Part shown: in pieces, positions 61,187 to 64,000 of the stretch
How the letters are laid out: every line of letters begins with the position of its first letter
How positions within the stretch are numbered: the first letter of the stretch is position 1
From: Rhynchopus sp. YZ270_cl-10
Lineage: Eukaryota; Euglenozoa; Diplonemea; Diplonemida; Diplonemidae
DNA length: 64,000 bases
Assembly: GCA_964035575.1 (NCBI GenBank)
Contig: OZ037849.1
Coordinates: 248,001-312,000 of the forward strand
Direction: 5' to 3'
Notes under the pieces: model-generated
Database searches by the model: none
The model's input: the letters and a program-made list of their open reading frames with translations, nothing else
What the model was told of the DNA's origin: nothing
Position numbers and translations under genes: made by a program

Positions 61187-61743
61187 AAATAACTATTTAT
61201 TCACCTCCTTTTAGCGGGGTTTTATTTTGCGATAACTTCACACATTTTTTTCCCAGGCGAGGGCTACTTAATTTGCCGAGCGAAGCGAGGCAAATTGAGT
61301 GCACGAGCCTGGGAAAAAAATAAGTGAAGTATCGCAAAATAATCCGCTAAAAGGAGGTGAATACGTAATTTTATTTCACGGGAAATAAAGTATACGAAAG
61401 GATTTGGCACTTTTAGCGTGACTTATTTATTGTGCAATAACTAACGAGTATGTGTCCTCACAGGAAGCTCTCAGGGAAAAAAAAAAAAAAGAGCGTGAAA
61501 AAAAAAAAAAAAAAGCTCTCATTACCCTCCCGCCAGCGCTACCGGGTCCCGCGGACCCCTAGATAGGCCCGCTGAGGGGCTGGCGGGATTGAGGAGGCTG
61601 GAGGGAGGCTAAAAAAGGCTGGACGGTCCCTCCAGCCCTACTACCTACATGTACCAAAATTTAGCGTGAAATTATCATTAAATAAAATCCCGCTAAAAGT
61701 GCCAAATCCTTCGTATACTTTATTTCCCAGGGGAATAAAAAAT
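61187..61743. mobile_element. Foldback element, copy 2 (557 bp)
   Basis: Nearly identical to 54792-55349 and in the same orientation. AATAAAAAAT occurs on both sides here and could be a target duplication, but the AT-rich context makes this uncertain. Confidence 0.85.
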
Positions 61744-62124
61744 AAAAAAATATGCGGGCATCGTGAGTAGGTATTGAGAGCGCTCAATGATTGCAGGCAT
61801 AATTTTAAAAAAGGCAAAAAAAAAGGGGGGGGAGGGGTATCACTTGTCGTTCCCTCACCCTCCCCTCCTTTTTTTTGTAGCTGTGTTTGATGCGTTGACG
61901 CTACGTCCTGCTAAAGACAAAAATGACCCATACAAATAATAAAGAAAAAAAATGAATCTCGCAATTTATGTTCTCCCGTGGTCGAACTGCTGTACATAGG
62001 TATGCTCGCATTGTATTCTAACAAAAGTGAAGTTGATTTTTTTTTTTTTTTGAAATCAACAAAATAAAAAAAATATAAAAAAAAAGAGAGAATTCTGACG
62101 CCCAAAATATGGCATCCAAAAAAA
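61744..62124. other. AT-rich spacer
   Basis: 61843-61890 resembles 52095-52150. A GTGAAGTTGA fragment at 62026 resembles the end of the SINE-like family. No gene. Confidence 0.4.
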
Positions 62125-62190
62125 GTGAAGTTGATAGTGCAAAACGCAGGGGGTACCGACACTACGCGGGCTTATTGAACCCTGGAGTGT
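62125..62190 (-). repeat. SINE-like element, copy 2
   Basis: The minus strand has ACACTCCAGGGTTCAATAAG, CCCGCGTAGTGTCGG, then GCGTTTTGCACTATCAACTT and CAC with a T-run. GGGTTCAATAAGCCC is the T-arm-like part. Confidence 0.4.
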
Positions 62191-62472
62191 AGAGGGGGGA
62201 AAGTTATTTTCATATACTATCTATTCTACTGAATAGAAGGTATAATAGGGTACTAAATGACCCAAACTTTTTTAGGGGAAAAGAGAAAAAAAAAAACAAA
62301 GGGTGTATGGGGATATTCAATTGAAAAGAATAATTCTGTTGAACGCCCTCAAGAGAGCGACAAAGAGAAAGAAAAGTTCACAGATGAATCTAAGCCTTTC
62401 GTGCTTAGTCACCCGAGAACCAAGGATGAGAGGTAATCGGAAGTACTCTGGTCTGTTACATTTTTTTTTTTC

Positions 62473-62573
62473 TCCTTTTTTTTGAAAACTTGGTTGTTTT
62501 AGTGTCAGACACCCAAAGATGAACTCCACTATACTACACGCTTCTAGGTAATGCCCGAATTGCTCCAGGCGAT
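62473..62573 (-). repeat. Retroelement 3' end, type A, retaining coding end
   Basis: The minus strand reads AAGACCATCGCCTGGAGC and AATTCGGGCATTACCTAG (KTIAWSNSGIT, stop), then GTGTAGTATAGTGGAGTTCA and the type A tail to the A-run. Compared with 3937-3966, every base change in the nine shared codons is synonymous. Confidence 0.6.
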
Positions 62574-62869
62574 GGTCTTTGCTTTTTTTTTTTCTCTCTC
62601 TCTTTTCTTTGCTAATATGGTGGTTAAGTGGAACTACCATTTTTTTGACTTCGCTATCACTTCTTCTCCCGCAAGAACCTCATCATTTGCCTCAAAAGGA
62701 CAGACATTACAAAAGCGTCCTTTTTTTTGTGCTTAAGAACACAGTGACAATAACACAGGAACAGGGGGGGGGGGGAAAAACCATACACTCATTTTACCTA
62801 TCTCATGTGATCCATGGCGTCCATATGGTTTGCGAAGAGTAGCAGTCTAGTGTCGTGCATATTTCTTGT

Positions 62870-62952
62870 TTTTTTGTTTTTTTTTGATAAATTTTTGGAG
62901 TACTATAGTTGTCTCGGGTTGTGTTGCCAACAGTTTGTGCAAATCTCTACTT
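62870..62952 (-). repeat. Retroelement 3' tail, type B
   Basis: The minus strand has AGTAGAGATTTGCACAAACT, GTTGGCAACACAACCCGAGA and TACTCCAAAAATTTATC before an A-run. Confidence 0.5.
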
Positions 62953-63039
62953 TCATTGTTTTTTTTCCCCCCCAAATTTGGGACCCCATTTCCAGAAAAG
63001 AATTTCCTCTAGAAAAGAACGCAGCAAATGCCAAGAAAA

Positions 63040-63122
63040 GTGAAGTTGATAGTGTAAAACGCCTCTGGGACGCAGGCACTTGACACTCCGCGGGTTATCA
63101 AACCCCGGAGCGTTGCGCTTGG
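63040..63122 (-). repeat. SINE-like element, copy 3
   Basis: The minus strand has CAACGCTCCGGGGTTTGATA, ACCCGCGGAGTGTCAAGTGC, then CCCAGAGGCGTTTTACACTA and TCAACTTCAC. The stem GGGTT/AACCC is the T-arm-like part. Confidence 0.45.
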
Positions 63123-63129
63123 GAGTGGT

Positions 63130-64000
63130 TTACAGGGGAAAAGAATAGCAGTGCCCACCTGATTTTTTTTTTGCCTGAAAATTTGATGCTGTTTGGTGGG
63201 GTTTAGAGGGGAGTTTAAATACCACTTAACTCCACTAAATTTCAGGGGGAAAAAGTCAGGTAGTGCTATGAACTCAGCACGTATCTTTAAAACGAGAAGA
63301 ATCACATCAAAAAAAGGGATTGAAAAATGCTGAAAAATGTTTTAAAAGACCAAGAAAAAAAATGATATTGCTTTTGCTCACGCTTCCACGGAAGCACCAA
63401 AAAAAAGAAGAAGAAGAAAAGGGTTGGCAAGATGCTTTTGTACTCCTAATTCATCATGTTGGGTAGAAAAGAGGGTGTGGTATGGGGGTGGGGTGGGGTG
63501 GGGCAAGAAGAAAAGGAAACTTGAAATACAAAGCCCTCTCGTGACAATATGTACCTTTGGTGCGCAGCTAGGACTATCAAACAGCGGGAAAAGATAGTCC
63601 GTTATGTGTATCCTGCTGCACCTTGTTTCCTTGTCACTTTTTTTTAACAAAAATTTTTAAAAAAGGACACTCTCTTTTTGGGTTTGGGATATAATTATTT
63701 GGCAGAGTCGAGCAAAAAATGAAATACAAGACAAGCATCAAAATATTAGAAATAATAAAAATAATAAAAAGGGGTCAGCACGTTCTTTCTACACCAAGAG
63801 AAACGGTGTATACGAAACTTAGTTTTTGGGTAATTACTAAGTCCGAAACATTGCCCCGTGGGAGGTGGAGTGCTTCTAAACGAATTCAGGCCTGCGGTAG
63901 TGACCATGGTAAAACAATAATAGTTGAAGATACAGTGTGAACAGTGTGCACCTGGGTGGACCCCAACCATGCCAGTCCTACATCCAGTTCGTGGTTTACA
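63130..64000. other. Gene-poor DNA to window end
   Basis: 63175-63245 has a GGTGGGGTTTAGAGGGGAG line with an inverted AACTCCACTAAATTTC. 63518-63565 resembles 54072-54117. I find no supported gene. Confidence 0.45.

Overview
The window is nuclear DNA of a unicellular eukaryote, probably a protist with a repeat-rich genome. The genes are intronless over the stretches I can read, and intergenic DNA is AT-rich and full of poly(A)/poly(T). Mobile DNA includes DIRS-type, hAT-like and poly(A)-tailed elements. The lineage cannot be fixed from sequence alone; an alveolate/chromerid or another cyclase-rich protist is a guess.

Left part (4.2-38 kb): a head-to-tail array of nine complete minus-strand paralogues of 597-610 aa. 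Each has six predicted membrane segments, a helical linker, a class III nucleotide-cyclase homology domain and a conserved tail. The cyclase domain is nearly invariant but lacks several residues needed for catalysis, and it lacks them identically in all nine. The variable residues concentrate in the three loops predicted to face outside. Basic intergenic spacing is about 0.7-0.8 kb. Longer gaps are largely explained by mobile DNA: a 2.86-kb element with terminal inverted repeats (TIRs), a 1.71-kb hAT-like element nested in another element, an 879-bp and an 813-bp MITE-like element, and a hAT transposase remnant. A 3.9-kb element with a TA target duplication lies left of gene 1. The array probably continues off the left edge.

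Middle (38-47 kb): one type II membrane protein of the PC-esterase/NXPE (GDS...DxxH) type, also on the minus strand. After it come about 5 kb of gene-poor DNA with retroelement 3' tails and two large GAA arrays in a segmental duplication.

Right part (47-64 kb): a DIRS-like tyrosine-recombinase retroelement cut by a 200-N assembly gap, then gene-poor DNA. That DNA holds an inverted 1.1-kb duplication of the 20-kb region, two nearly identical 557-bp foldback elements, a 1.1-kb insertion carrying an unknown ORF whose empty site is at 14.4 kb, and many short poly(A)-ended tails, nearly all on the minus strand.

Most notable: (1) the nine-gene receptor-like pseudocyclase array with variable ectoloops; (2) a family of at least 14 retroelement 3' tails sharing a terminal hairpin, three of which retain a coding end whose codons differ only at synonymous sites; (3) a roughly 50-bp core motif shared by at least 12 otherwise different repeats.
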